Source: Ptychodera flava
Taxonomy: Eukaryota; Hemichordata; Enteropneusta; Ptychoderidae
Assembly (NCBI RefSeq): GCF_041260155.1
Contig: NW_027248279.1
Span: 1,046,001 to 1,110,000 of the forward strand
Length of the DNA stretch: 64,000 nt
Reading direction: 5' to 3'
Within the stretch, counting starts at the first letter, position 1. Every line of letters starts with the position of its first letter. Of the stretch, positions 25,138 to 35,789 are shown piece by piece. Under the pieces are notes generated by a model that saw only the letters and a list, made by a program, of their open reading frames with translations, did not search any database and was not told where the DNA came from. The position numbers and the translations under genes were made by a program.

Positions 25138-26109
25138 GGTTGGAAAGGCTATTTTTGCACTAATTCTTTTCTCAGAGTTAATGTCAAGTTTCAAGTGTTA
25201 GAATCAAGATATTTAGTTCAAATTTTCAGGATAACTCCCTCAGTTAATATTATCTCCAAATAATATACAATTTGTATATTTGCAGCCATGATTTTGAAAT
25301 ATGACACCAGTAAATATTAAAATTTAATTTTTCATATTTTTTTTACATATTTGAATTTAATAGTAATTGGATAGTATTAATATTACCAAATTAGTTATAA
25401 ATATGTTGACACTATTTATTGTAAGATTTGTACGGCAGGATTTGTAAATAAAATTTGTTTTTATGATTTTACATGGGATTTTACATGGGTTTATATATCA
25501 AAAAATTATTAAAAATTCTTTCAAATTTCAAAATGTGATTTTTCAAAAAGTACTTCAAATACAGGAAAATTGTGCCGTACAAATCTTATCTGTAACCTTG
25601 TTAATAGGCTGTAAAAATTCCATGTCCATATCTCATTTCAAAAATGATTAAATTGCTATACAATTATGTAGGAAAACTGTTATTCTGTCAAAAATGTTGA
25701 AAACAAGCCATATTTGCACCCCTCTTTTGAAGTCATAGAGCAGATTTTTTTGGTAAATCTCACTTTTGACACCTCTTTGACACTCAAAGAATCTAAAAAT
25801 GCATTTACAATAGCAGTCACTCACTCTGAATGCCAGCACCGCCTTGTCAAACTTTCCTGAAAAACAGAAATAATGACTTTCCCTTTTCAAACATTTTATT
25901 AACAGCTAGGGACCTCTACCATAGTTAATACACTAAGGACTCCCCAACTTCTTCTTATTCGGTCAGTTTTTCAGAAGTTTTAACAGGCTATAACTCTGCA
26001 ATGCCTTTGTGCCCAAATGTCTAGTTTTTTATTCCACAGAGAATGTTGACTACTTTTATATTTAATAGTTTTGTTGAAATTTGTAACTGACGCTCTAGCC
26101 TTTCCAACC
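25138..26109. mobile_element. Non-autonomous DNA transposon, ~970 bp
   Basis: Perfect 14-bp inverted repeats GGTTGGAAAGGCTA (25138-25151) and TAGCCTTTCCAACC (26096-26109) are extended by one further matching base after one mismatch. TTAA occurs just outside both ends (25131-25134 and about 26121), but the distances differ, so a TTAA target is only suggestive. The interior is AT-rich with no transposase-like frame. The minus frame at 25648-25890 has no match. Confidence 0.65.
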
Positions 26110-26439
26110 GCTCGACGTACACTTAAGTGCTCAAAAGAACCATGAAATCGCCCGACTTTCGATTGAAGAGATGAGTTTTGCCAAACCGCGTATACAGAAA
26201 AGTGGCAGATGACTTTATTTTAGAATCATAGACAGTATAGCGAGATGTAAAAAATGTGAAACAGGCTCCCCACCTAACTATCCTAAATGTTTTTGTGTCG
26301 AGTTGTGTTTGATTCGTTTCGAAAATGTGTTCCTACATTCTTATCCGATTGTTTGTGTTAATGAAATGTTTGTTTCGCTTTGGATATTGTAGAGAAGTTT
26401 GGATTAGTGTGTACGGTAATGTTTTGTTTGTGTGGGGAA

Positions 26440-27420
26440 AGCTTATGGCGAGACGCAGCCGGACCTATGTTGTTACAAAAGTTGATAGAGTCGCCCTTTG
26501 ACGCTTGCGTTTCGAAACCCGAGTGTGGTTTCTCATCAGTCGCAGTGTAGATTCTTTCCTTAGTTTGTGTTTGTGAAAATTTATTTTAATGCATTTTAGT
26601 GGTCTTGCTTTCCGATTAGCGAGGCAAGTATATTAATTTTGGTCACGTTGTGAGTCCGTTTGGTGGTTCGGTTTGTTTGTTCTATATTTCTTTACTTCGG
26701 TAAATTTTGTTTTGACTGGTGTGTCTTTTAGATTTTTGCGGATGTTTGTGAATTTTTAGGCAATAAGTACCACTGCGGGGTACGGATTTTATGTTTATTG
26801 GATCAAGATACTTACAAGTGTCCTGCTTGATGTGCTTGTTCTCGTACATTGTAATTAATAGTTCGTTTACTTTGTTTACTGTTTGTTCTGGCTTGTTGTG
26901 TATAATACTGAGTGTTACGTAATTGCCTTTCGCATTCGAGTACGTAATCGTTTGTGTTGACAATAACGAAAAACCGACCCTTGTCGAAGGGTTATTTTCC
27001 CAAAATTTGTCCATTGTTTGCAAGCTGGTTTATCGCGATTCTTTTGGCACGCGACATGTTTGTTTCCTTGTTTGAAAGGGTATCTCTAGAAGCGCGAGTT
27101 TAGCAGCTTCAGATAGCTTTCAAGTTTTTGTTTTTTTGTTGTTCGTGGAGTCAAATTTGACTTTTCTTTGAATTGGTGTTGCGATTGTTTGTGTCTCACG
27201 ATGTAGCGTAGTCACATTATACGACTTTATTTGTTGAAATCCTGAGGTGGTTTTATTCTGTTTGGTTTTGTTGGTGTCCGAATGAATTTTAAGGCTTTTG
27301 CCTAGTACTATTTTTCGGAGTTTCATAGTTTGAGCGATGATAGGTTGTTGTTGAATTTCATGTTGTTGTCGGCTTTTCTTTGGAAATAGCTGATTTATTT
27401 CCACGGCCATGTTTTCTGTT
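26440..27420 (-). mobile_element. Penelope-like element, 5' coding fragment with ribozyme region
   Basis: The frame 26682-27023 includes VNELLITMYENKHIKQDTCK, then YLDPINIKSVP and CLKIHKHPQK. This is the N-terminal entry of Penelope-like reverse transcriptases, which read 'Y-L-x-P ... Y-x-L-P-K-I-H-K'. The upstream frame 27120-27410 (basic, Gln/Lys/Thr-rich) could belong to the same ORF. The RT core (the D-D boxes) is missing and the frame is interrupted, so the copy is a remnant. A hammerhead-like motif lies downstream at 26500-26539 on the same strand, as known for the repeats of these elements. Confidence 0.45.
26500..26539 (-). ncRNA. Hammerhead ribozyme core motif
   Basis: On the minus strand, in order: CTGATGA; stem II GAAACC/GGTTTC with a 7-base loop; GAAA; a minimal stem III CGC-AA-GCG; then TC, the cleavage site. 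All invariant core boxes of a hammerhead are present, and the very short stem III is typical of Penelope-like element hammerheads, which work as dimers. The flanks do not form a convincing stem I, so activity is doubtful. Confidence 0.6.
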
Positions 27421-29450
27421 ACGTTACGTGATTGTTTATTTTGTATTTAATGTTGTGTTTCAGTTGTTTGTTATGTGTACGATTTTTATTTCTTTTAAGT
27501 GTTTGTGTGTTCTATGTCATTTTATCGTATTTTTTGGTAGTTCTCTTTTTGGAGTATTTGGTGGCCCTGAAAGGGCCGCTTGGTATGGGTTTTTGTTTGC
27601 GCTTGGCGCGTTTGTTTTGGCGATGAGCCTAGCTTTTTATTCTTCTTTTCGCCGATTCGATGTGCTTGGTGAGTAGGTGTTTGCCGCCTTCTTGTCACTG
27701 TGTGTGCGTACATGGACAGTCTGCATAGCCCTTGAATGTGGTCTCGATTTTGATCAAACTTACAATTTAGGAGTATATATCAAAACTGATAAATGATTTA
27801 TGTGATTACTGTAGCTATAGATAGGCTACATTCAGGACGGGCAGCGACGGGCAGTAATTAGTAGGCAAAACAGGTGGTTTTCACCGTGGGCAGAACTCGG
27901 TGCAATGATACTGAACATTAATAGTAAGCCTGTCACCTTGAAGGTAATGCTGTAGGTGAAACAAGGACTTCAAACGCACGATGGTACAACACAACCACAA
28001 GTGAAACGTACACATAGAAATACACGCGTTCCTACGTTGTGCCCACCCGGGCCACGCGATTAAAATATGACTGATACTGCTGGATAGTGTTAATTGGGTC
28101 GGTAAACAGTCAATTAATAGTTTAATTGACTACCTGGGTGATTGGCAGGTCGTGTCCAACGACGCATATGCAAAGCAGGCCAAAAGACAAAAGCCCCAAA
28201 GTTATTGACAGCTGGCCAGGGGTCACCATGAATACGTAATGAAGCTTCACTACGCAGAAACTGCGTAGTCAAGCCCTTCTTAACCGGTCAAACTCTTGGC
28301 ATTTTCCCTCAATGGGTAAAGCATTACTTATGGACCCGGAGTTTTAAAAACTGAGTTTTGGGCCTACATAGTTAAAGGACTACGATACGTAAGAAACTCT
28401 TGTAATTAAGTTTACATAAACTCTGTCTCCTAGACCAAGACCAAAAATCATACAACAAAATATTATGATTTTAACCCTCTCAAAAAACAATAAATTATTG
28501 AAATAGAACATTTAAAGTCTCAAGTGCTGAGGATTTCATGGACAATATGCGCGATAGTCATAGCGAGATACTTCCGGAGAATAGCATTTGTTATCGCTGA
28601 TATTGTTCAGTGATCGTGCAAGGATCTCATGTTTTACTTGCTTTTCTTACAGTACTGGTATCGCTGATTATGTTTATTCTGGTCGATGATTTGCAGTTTT
28701 GATGACGTTTTGTGCCCATAGTATTCACACAGCAGGGGACGTGCTCACAGTTATGGTGACGTTTTATGACTCAATACTCTTCACATCATTGAACGCGTTC
28801 GCCTTTCTAAATTGAGTACTAGATACAACATCTACGGAACAAGATTAGTGTTTATTTGGAAAAAAACTGTAAATAATAATTGCTTGCATTATGCCTTGAA
28901 CAACTATTTCGGCAAATGACAGGCATCAGTCATACATTATCAGGGGAAGAATAGAAATTATGAATAATTAACAACTCCATCCTTTAAAATAAACTTATAA
29001 CATGTACCATTAGAACGACCCAGCTAAGGTTCATAATAACTTCTATATCAAACGAAATACTCATTTCCGTCGATTTAGAATAAATTGTTATACTTCATCA
29101 GTGTGAAAAGTCTTTTAATCTAAAAACTATTTAAAATCAAAATCATGATTTCAGCAGTTTTTGTTCCTTCATTAGAAAATGTTGTCTTAAGAAATTGCAT
29201 AAGAACATATGTGAAAATGTGTGTATAGTTTTACAAGTCTTTATTCTATTGTCATTGATAATTTTCTTCATTGAAACTGATCCCCTCAGTATTTATCTTT
29301 CTGTATACATTGAATTAGCTTTTTGAACACTAATGTTTTGAAGCTTTGAGCGAGTACCCATATTACAGCGGTGTCTTTATTTTACGTGACTTGAACCCGC
29401 TATTGTACTTACGTTCCCTGAATCATAGTTTGTATCATTTATATTTGTAG
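27421..29450. other. Intergenic DNA with a small hairpin
   Basis: No coding exon is supported. The hydrophobic plus-strand frame 27380-27676 is T-rich translation without family features. A perfect hairpin ACTACGCAG-AAA-CTGCGTAGT lies at 28249-28269. Confidence 0.4.
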
Positions 29451-29618
29451 ACTGAAAAATCCGTCGCTGAGGACGCTCCCTACGCTCGTCTCCGACGACG
29501 ACTTGACGTGGTCTGTCACATGCAGCAGCGAGATGATAGAACGTTAGTCACTCCTACAGCTGTTTTCGTTGCTAAAATATGTGACGTTTTATGCAGATTG
29601 CTGTTGAATATTTATTGA
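29451..29618 (+). CDS. Candidate terminal exon, unknown gene
   Basis: After a TTTGTAG acceptor (29444-29450) an open frame of 55 codons encodes TEKSVAEDAPYARLRRRLDV and continues to a stop at 29616-29618. The first half is locally GC-rich and acidic/basic, like coding sequence. An AATAAA signal lies at about 29921. No upstream exon was identified and no family is recognised. It could equally be a chance frame. Confidence 0.25.
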   Translation, partial: TEKSVAEDAPYARLRRRLDVVCHMQQRDDRTLVTPTAVFVAKICDVLCRLLLNIY

Positions 29619-29759
29619 ACTCAGAAGGGGGGGGGGCGTGGAGAGCGCCCTCGAGCGACGGATCTTCCAGTCTTTTATATTTGGTGAACTGCAGTGTCTA
29701 ACACTTACTCTGTACGTATTTGTGGCACAGCGTTTATAAAACTCATCATTTATGCATAA

Positions 29760-31170
29760 ACATAATTGCAAAGTTAATGAACTAGACAAAATATGTCTTG
29801 ATCAACGTGTTCTGAGTATCTCCTTGTTTCATCAAAATATTTACTTTGAACCAATGACAGTTTGACTCAACCTTTGCACCCTGTATTGTTACTGTGATTT
29901 ATCATCCATCAATAAACCTACAAACTGTGATTATCAGTAGCGTACTTAACAATCGATTTTATCAATGCTTCGTTCATAACTAAGTTGTTTAGCATTGAGA
30001 TAGAAAAACGTGCACGCACAATAGGGTGACAAGCAATCTCTAATAAATCTACCGTTTGGAATTTTCGACAACTTCTGCTTACTCGTCAGTTTGTCACCAA
30101 AATTTATGAAAAGTCAATATGCTCAGTTACAGAGTGGTTTGATCGGTGCACGCATCGTTTGAGCATAAAATGTCTTTTGTTTAAAAGTCAAGGACAGCAA
30201 AGTTTGATGGCAAGATATTTCAAATTTGCAGTAAAGCACATGTGACGAAAGTAGAAAGCCGCAAAAAGACCGGGTGATAAGCATCTGCTCCTTGCTATGA
30301 ATGACGTAATGCACATATGGGGCTCCTACAAGTTCCCAAGCCAAGTTTGTTTCCAGATAGTGCTTCATGAATACGATATCTGCGCTTCGATGCTGCAATA
30401 AAACGAATCCAAATGACGATTGAGATATTTACGTCCACCTTCAATTTGATGAGAGACTCTGAGGCAAGGTCAACGATATGTGTAGTGCAGTCATCTATTG
30501 ACGACAGAGACGGCGATGTCAGAGGTAGAATGCTTGTGGCGGCAGAATATTTGGTCTGATTAACCCTTTTCAGGTCACCAGTCCGTTCAACCTTTATCAG
30601 TACGGATACTGAGATACAGTGGAATTTGAACACCTGCATTTAGTAGGTATTGTGCAAATAGATATGCACCGCCACACTGGAGCCGTCAACATCGTAAAGC
30701 GATAAATTTAGGAGTTAAAGCCAGACACAGATCGTTTTCAAGCCTGACTGATTATGAGTGCAGGGTTTACGAGGGTTGATAAAAATTTATAAATACATCG
30801 TTAAATATGATAACAGGGGGAGGCTTGACTCTGGTAATGTGGAAAGGATTCACGAAAACAAATTTGTTGGTAGCTCGCATAGTTTCAGTTTAAGTGTGTG
30901 ATTTAAGTAATATAATGTGTTTCATGACCATTTGCGTGAATATGTGTGTTTAACTGGGGTAAATGCGATACTCGAATCGGGGACTAACTAGCTGCATCAC
31001 TTTCAGCTCTACTCAGACTCCAGTGAAAAAAGCTGACTGGGAACAACAAATACTTCATTTGTGAAATAAGCAGACATAACAGCCGATTTCACACAATCGA
31101 ACAATGCTTTATTCAACGACTTGAGTCTACGGCTTCATTATAGTGTATAACGCTGACTATGGAGACGTTT
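29760..31170 (-). repeat. Dispersed repeat family, unit B
   Basis: The conserved core at 30285-30960 aligns with units A and C. The minus-strand peptide begins MQVFKFHCISVSVLIKVERT. The left part (CTGTATTGTTACTGT, then AATAAAC near 29921) aligns with 32128-32170 of unit C. The right part (GAAATAAGCAGA ... ACGACTTGAGTCTACGGC, 31060-31130) aligns with 33595-33665. Together with unit C it forms a direct duplication offset by about 2.3-2.5 kb. Confidence 0.6.
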
Positions 31171-32039
31171 CCTGCTTCCCGATGTTTAAAGCCTTATCAC
31201 TTTGCCCAAGGATATAATCTATTGTTATAGGATTGGGTCGGCCTGCCAATATCAGTGGTTTCCTCACAGCCATACAAAACTTCACCCATACCTCAAAACT
31301 TCTTAACCATACACCAACCATTTTCATGATTTATAACCCACTCCTGATATCCGTTGTTGTATCATACATTTAATTTCATTTATCTTGTCTCAAAACATTA
31401 ATTCGAATACCACAGTCATTTAGTTTCTTATCACATAAATATAATATGTACATGTATTCTTACATACATAAACTAAATTCCGTTAGACAACAAGACTCAT
31501 TTCCCCCTATCCCTGACCGACTGATAGTTTGGCCGTGATTTGTTGGGCCCTGTCAAGGAGCACCTTCTAAAGTTAATCAAGAGGTGGTAGATAAGGGATA
31601 TGCGTGTTCCGTCTTTTCTTTCTACTGAAAAGCTAAGCTTCACTTTTACAGACAGAGTATACCGACACGCCAACTTTGAGGGTGCCCCAGGCGGGCCTCG
31701 AAACCAAGGCTGGATGTAGGCCTTACTGCGTTCGCCGGGCCCGAGCCAGGCAGCCATAGCCACTCGGTATAATGTCAGTCAACATGTAGGCATATAGGCC
31801 TACACTAATATCATGTACGGTGATTCTTTTATTGAATAATCAAGTCGTATATAGATATTCTACATATTATATATGTATTATCCCAGCAATGTGCCAAGCG
31901 CCTGTGACTGTATATGGTTAAACGATGGTTTCTGAACTCTCTACTTAAGCGAGACCCCAAAACCAGGGGAAAGCCTTATTTGAACTGTCTTCTATGTATA
32001 CACATAATCGCATTGTTATTGAACTTTGGAGAATACGTA

Positions 32040-33690
32040 CGCGTATGGATCAACGAATCCTGTGTGTCTCGTCGTTTCATACCAATATCGTCACTTTGAA
32101 TCAGTGACACTTTGACACAACCTCTGTACCTTGTATTGTTACTGTCTTCTGTCAATAAAACTACAAATCATGACTATCAATAGTTTATTACAGCCTTGCC
32201 ATTATCAAAGACGCATAACTGCGTTGTGAAGCGTAAATGCATGTTAGAAATCCACCTGAGCTTTGCACAGGTGGTGCTGTTGTTCTATGTAAGACAAGCA
32301 CAACCTTGGTAGCAATCTCTTGTCAGACTAGTTTTGAAATCGCTTCCACTGCATAAAACACCTATAATACTTACTGTATTAACATGGATTATTGCCTGTA
32401 TTTTAGCTGAAGTGCATATACAGATGAATACAGTCAAGAATACAGTTTTTGTATTCAGCAAGCCTGTATTCATGTGGATTCATGTGAATTCACGTGTATT
32501 ACACTATAATACAGGCAACTCATTAATGTGAATTTATCTGAATTATTGGGTTTTCATGCAGTGTTCATGTCTACTTCCTCGTCGCCATGTATCCTACATG
32601 TGTGTGTAAAGGCTGAATTACAGAATGCATTTGTCTGTACATGCATCATTGAAGTTGAACTTTAAAAAACACAACAAATTTCGGATTTCAAAATAACGTT
32701 CTTTAACTTTTTCGGGACAGCACAAACAAGGTAAATACAAAACCATGAAAGTTACCAACTAAAGAAGATAACCATTGTCCTGAATAACGTAATTAACATA
32801 TGGGGCTACGGGTTCCCCTAAGTCAGTCTATATATAACAATAGTATGACTTTTCATAAATTCCTTCATTATCGTCACTCCGCATTCTTTCGATTGACATC
32901 AAAATCCATGATGACATTACACTGCAGGAAATAGAAAATGACTATTGAGACATCTACTTATTGTTTCAGTTCGATGAAAGTTTCCAGAGAAATATCAAAG
33001 TTACCTGATTTAATTCAATCTGTTGATAACTGGTGTAGCGATTGTCAGAATGGCTACGAAGTGTTTAAGCAGACTTGTCTTATTTAGGTCGTCAGTCTGT
33101 TCAGCAGTTATCAGTACTGATACTGCGACACAGAGGACTTTGGATACCTGCATTTGAATTGTAGTCTGTAAGTCGATAAGTATCACCAGAACAGAGACGA
33201 AAACGTTGTAAAGCAATAAGTCGTTCAGCTAACGCCTGGTACGCGCCGTTTTTACAAACATGGCTGCTTGTCACAGTTACGGCCATTTGAAATAATTGTT
33301 AACCAAAATAAGAGCGATAAATATCAAAGGACTCTTCGGAACGGAATACATAAACAATCAGATTATTAGTTCAAATCTGTGGTTTAAGTAATTTTTCGTG
33401 TATATTTGACCATCTGCGGGAAAATACATTGGATAGGCGGACGCGTTACGTGAAGCTTCGGCTAATTATTCGCATCACTTTCAGTCCTACTGCGCAAACC
33501 CCACTGTGAGAAGTCAGCCAGGAACTATGTGATGATGGTAATACCTGTAGTTACGAAACAAAAGAAAAACAATACTTGTGAAAGTGCATGTGTGTGAAAT
33601 GAACAGATATACCTTTCCAACGATCGAGGCATGTTTTTAATTTACCGAAATGATTTGAATCTTCGGCCTGCGTCGTAGAGCAATGAATGA
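32040..33690 (-). repeat. Dispersed repeat family, unit C (split by a MITE)
   Basis: The core at 32755-33560 matches units A and B. The minus-strand frame 33010-33216 includes MQVSKVLCVAVSVLITAEQT and continues KHFVAIL, the same peptide as in A and B with substitutions. The CACTA-like MITE copy 2 interrupts the left part. A short further piece, with GTGTGTGAAATGA and CCAACGAT(C/T)GAGGCATG, recurs at 34204-34250. Confidence 0.6.
32347..32563 (-). mobile_element. CACTA-like MITE, copy 2
   Basis: A 217-bp element starts CACTGCAT and ends ATGCAGTG, flanked on both sides by TTC, a 3-bp target duplication. It is full length and in opposite orientation to copy 1 at 4593-4811. It inserted into unit C of the dispersed repeat, so it is younger than that duplication. 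Confidence 0.8.
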
Positions 33691-34298
33691 GGCTGACACT
33701 GAGTGAGCACGATAATTTGTGGAAGCCAATATTAATGTTTTCTAGTGAAAATAATGCATTGAGAAGGTAACGTATAATTATACGTTGAGTTCCCTGAACT
33801 CTGTAACAACGTTATGTGAAGAGGAGATGTTAACTTATCTCGGATAATACCCAAGGTCCCTTCGCTATCAATTTTGCCAGACTGAATTTATCGCCTAATT
33901 TATATACGATTTCATTGCACTTTTGTCGTAAATGTTAACAACATGCACGAATTATGTCACAGTTACAGTGTTGTAGCCTGAGAGTTTGCTTGTTTCGAGT
34001 TGGATAACTTATATAATCTAGAGTAAGTTTACACTTAACCTTGTCAAGGCTTAGTAACTTCAGTCCAACGACGATATGTAGAAAATACAGCTTCGGATGT
34101 GATAAAGCACTATAGACGCTACTGTAATATTTAGGCTTCATTCTCATTTGAGTAAGAGGGATTATTGAAACTATTTGTGTTTCCAATGCTTGTATATGTG
34201 CATGTGTGTGAAATGATCGGATATGGATTTCCAACGATTGAGGCATGTTTTTGACTTCAGCCTGCATCACATGCTGAAAAACGACATTCGAGTGTTGA

Positions 34299-34301
34299 TG
34301 A

Positions 34302-34382
<81 letters not shown>

Positions 34383-34460
34383 TTGTTGTTGTTGGTGGTG
34401 GTGGTGGTGTTGATGGTGGTGGTGGCGATGATGGTGGTGATGGTGGTGACGATGATGACT
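34299..34460. repeat. (GAT)n microsatellite grading into (GTT/GGT)n
   Basis: About 27 perfect GAT repeats (34302-34381) are followed by degenerate GTT, GGT and GAT triplets. Poly-Asp, poly-Met and poly-Ser frames across it are artefacts. Confidence 0.97.
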
Positions 34461-35650
34461 TTAAAGATAATGCGGCGATGGTGGCGAGTTGGAGGAGGAT
34501 AGTGTGATAGTCTTCAAAATTTGCGCAAAAATAAGATATCACGCTCACGATACATTGACGTCCGTCCCGAAAAATTGACCCATCGAAATACCAACACGAA
34601 ATCAACAACATGGTCTTACTTGTTTATACATGTAAAAATTCACCCATAAACTTATCCTTCTCGTCCATAATATTCAATTGTTCTGTTGTATTTCGACTAC
34701 TTTTAACATTGAGCTGTTATTGTCATTTTAATTTAATCATGGCGTGGGTTTAACACAAAAGAATTGCAGTATGCCAAGCATGGACAAGTGATTATTTGTA
34801 CATTTGTAACTTTTCTAATATCGGCAGCAATCAAAGTATTGTATATCATCTCTTATTGTTTTTATGGCTTCGGTATGTGACAGCCACGATACTGCATAAA
34901 TGGACATTCAAAAGTCAAAGGAGGGACAACTCAGGAAGACGACACCAACTCACGGCAGACAGGCACTCACAGGCAACGACATAGACTAATGTATCAGTGG
35001 GTGGGCTATGAGGACTAGCCATGGTTCCGTATTCAAGTTCAAGTATTTCAGTGAGAAAAATATGTTAATGGGTGAACTTTTAATGTGTAAACGAGTAAAA
35101 CCGTTGTTTGTTGGTATGTCGTGGCGCAAGTATTGTTAGAGTCCAAATTGAGAGGAATTGCGCCGTATGTAACATGTTTCGCGTACATGGACGCTAATAT
35201 ATCGTGAGTGTGAAATATAAATTTACTTTGCTCCAATTTGGAAGATTATATTGGAAGATTATGATAATAGAATGATGAAGAAATGTAGGCGAGCTCAAAC
35301 TTTAAAGTTTGATAACAAGATTTATGAGCAATGGACAGGCGTTATTTATTGTTTCAGTAGATATAAGTGAGGGGCCGAAATAGAGTGCATGGTCTTTGGC
35401 TGCCATGACTACTGTATGTATGACACCGTTCTGGTAAAAAAAGTACTTCGATAGGAATACAATGAGTCAAGATCAAATTTCAGGGAGGAATTTTTCGAAA
35501 TTAAAAGAAAAAAGGACTCGGTGGCACATTCTGTACGACCGGCTCTACGCCCCAGATATTCTATGAAACACACGTCATGAATTATTTATGAAGCACGTCG
35601 CTGTTCTATACCGACATAAGGAAGTTAATAACCTACTGAGGCCTCTTTTG
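34461..35650. other. Intergenic DNA upstream of gene 2
   Basis: No coding signal, RNA gene or transposon end was recognised. It is AT-rich with scattered short frames. Confidence 0.4.
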
Positions 35651-35716
35651 CGAGGTCTGCAGCTCTGACACAGTTCATTTTTTATCGTGTCCTTCTCTCC
35701 GACCTTCTCGGCTTTC

Positions 35717-35782
35717 CTTGATCAGAGTTACGTCATCCTATTAGGCCTCAGATTTCTTTGACTTTGATTTGCTCTGATCAAG
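35717..35782 (+). promoter_or_regulatory. Inverted repeat and CRE-like site just before the gene 2 start
   Basis: CTTGATCAGAG (35717-35727) and its exact reverse complement CTCTGATCAAG (35772-35782) flank 44 bp. TTACGTCA, a CRE/ATF-like octamer, lies directly after the left arm (35728-35735). The right arm ends 7 bases before the ATG at 35790. It may be a dimeric factor site, or a 5' UTR hairpin if transcription starts upstream. Confidence 0.4.
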
Positions 35783-35789
35783 AGTCAAC

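Noticed and set aside
27380-27676. Hydrophobic 98-codon plus-strand frame resembling a membrane protein
   Set aside because: T-rich sequence gives Phe/Leu/Val runs by chance; no charge pattern or family match.
34223-34611. Poly-Asp, poly-Met and poly-Ser proteins
   Set aside because: Translation of the GAT microsatellite in three frames.
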